34,632 bases of DNA from Planctomycetota bacterium. Lineage in GTDB: Bacteria > Planctomycetota > Planctomycetia > Isosphaerales > Isosphaeraceae. The stretch's first letter is position 1. Each line of letters begins with the position of its first letter. A program made the position numbers and the translations under genes. The notes beneath the pieces are model-generated. The model worked only from the letters and a program-made list of their open reading frames with translations. It was not told the DNA's origin and did no database searches. The stretch lies in contig JAJYDB010000016.1 in the NCBI GenBank assembly GCA_021777845.1, positions 1 to 34,632 on the forward strand, read 5' to 3'. Positions 34,486 through 34,632 of the stretch are shown here, piece by piece.

Positions 34486-34632
34486 ACTTCCGGGGAAACG
34501 AGGTCGATGAAGGTCCGCGGACATCGAGGCGATGTCGGCAACGACCCCCGATTAGACCATTTTTCAGCTCGCCGTAGCGTTGTATCCACAATGTCTCATG
34601 TAATTCAAGCACTCCTTAGGAATAAAGAGGTC

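Larger units (their letters stand above)
34288..34632. other. Region upstream of sigma factor gene, no gene seen
   Basis: About 345 bases to the right edge. Frames here (for example a 61-63 residue leftward pair near 34404-34612) are arginine-rich, lack ribosome-binding sites and look non-coding. The region holds the two repeats listed separately and must contain the promoter of the leftward sigma gene. The last bases (ATTCAAGC...AAAGAGGTC) could belong to a gene beginning beyond the edge; nothing can be said. Confidence 0.45.

Overview
The window looks like chromosomal DNA of a planctomycete (Planctomycetota). The main evidence is two tandem pairs of DUF1549/DUF1553 proteins (planctomycete-type cytochromes) with DUF1501 proteins. 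Also typical are an ECF sigma factor carrying its own membrane anchor and coiled-coil tail, GC-rich coding sequence, and many genes without a clear Shine-Dalgarno. I cannot fix order or genus from sequence reading alone.

Layout. 1-1313: the 3' part of a 23S rRNA gene, a tRNA-less spacer, a 5S rRNA gene and a strong intrinsic terminator. 1350-2117: remains of a WD40-repeat gene, broken in several frames. 2156-7303: mostly housekeeping and accessory genes: a Gfo/Idh/MocA oxidoreductase, a secreted alpha/beta hydrolase, a Nudix protein, YraN, a small lipoprotein and a response regulator fused to an RsbW-like ATPase. 7528-10334: an ExbB/TolQ-type proton channel subunit, a normal ExbD/TolR, and a second ExbD-like protein with a GYF-like head and a long acidic linker. 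10458-19157: the two DUF1549/DUF1553 + DUF1501 pairs. 19199-23689: a methyltransferase with a Trm112-like zinc ribbon, TilS, a proline-rich secreted protein with a BON-like end, and PdxH. 23701-24363: a membrane-protein gene with two single-base frameshifts, both at homopolymers. 24533-32202: a seven-gene leftward cluster (RDD, SpoIIM-like, integral membrane protein, DUF4129-type, DUF4350-type, zinc-ribbon-MoxR, DUF58). 32479-34287: the ECF sigma factor fusion. The last ~350 bases hold no convincing gene.

How the genes may work together. ExbB, ExbD and the GYF-ExbD fusion probably form one proton-driven inner-membrane motor with two kinds of ExbD subunit. The MoxR/DUF58/DUF4129/DUF4350/SpoIIM/RDD set is a recurrent bacterial neighbourhood in which a MoxR AAA+ ATPase is thought to act on a membrane-associated DUF58 protein; the molecular target is unknown. 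The DUF1549/DUF1553 proteins are predicted exported c-type cytochromes, each followed by a Tat-exported DUF1501 protein. The window shows no CRISPR array, insertion sequence, prophage gene or recognisable defence system. The most novel-looking items are protein fusions (GYF-acidic-ExbD, zinc ribbon-MoxR, sigma-transmembrane-coiled coil) rather than a new system.
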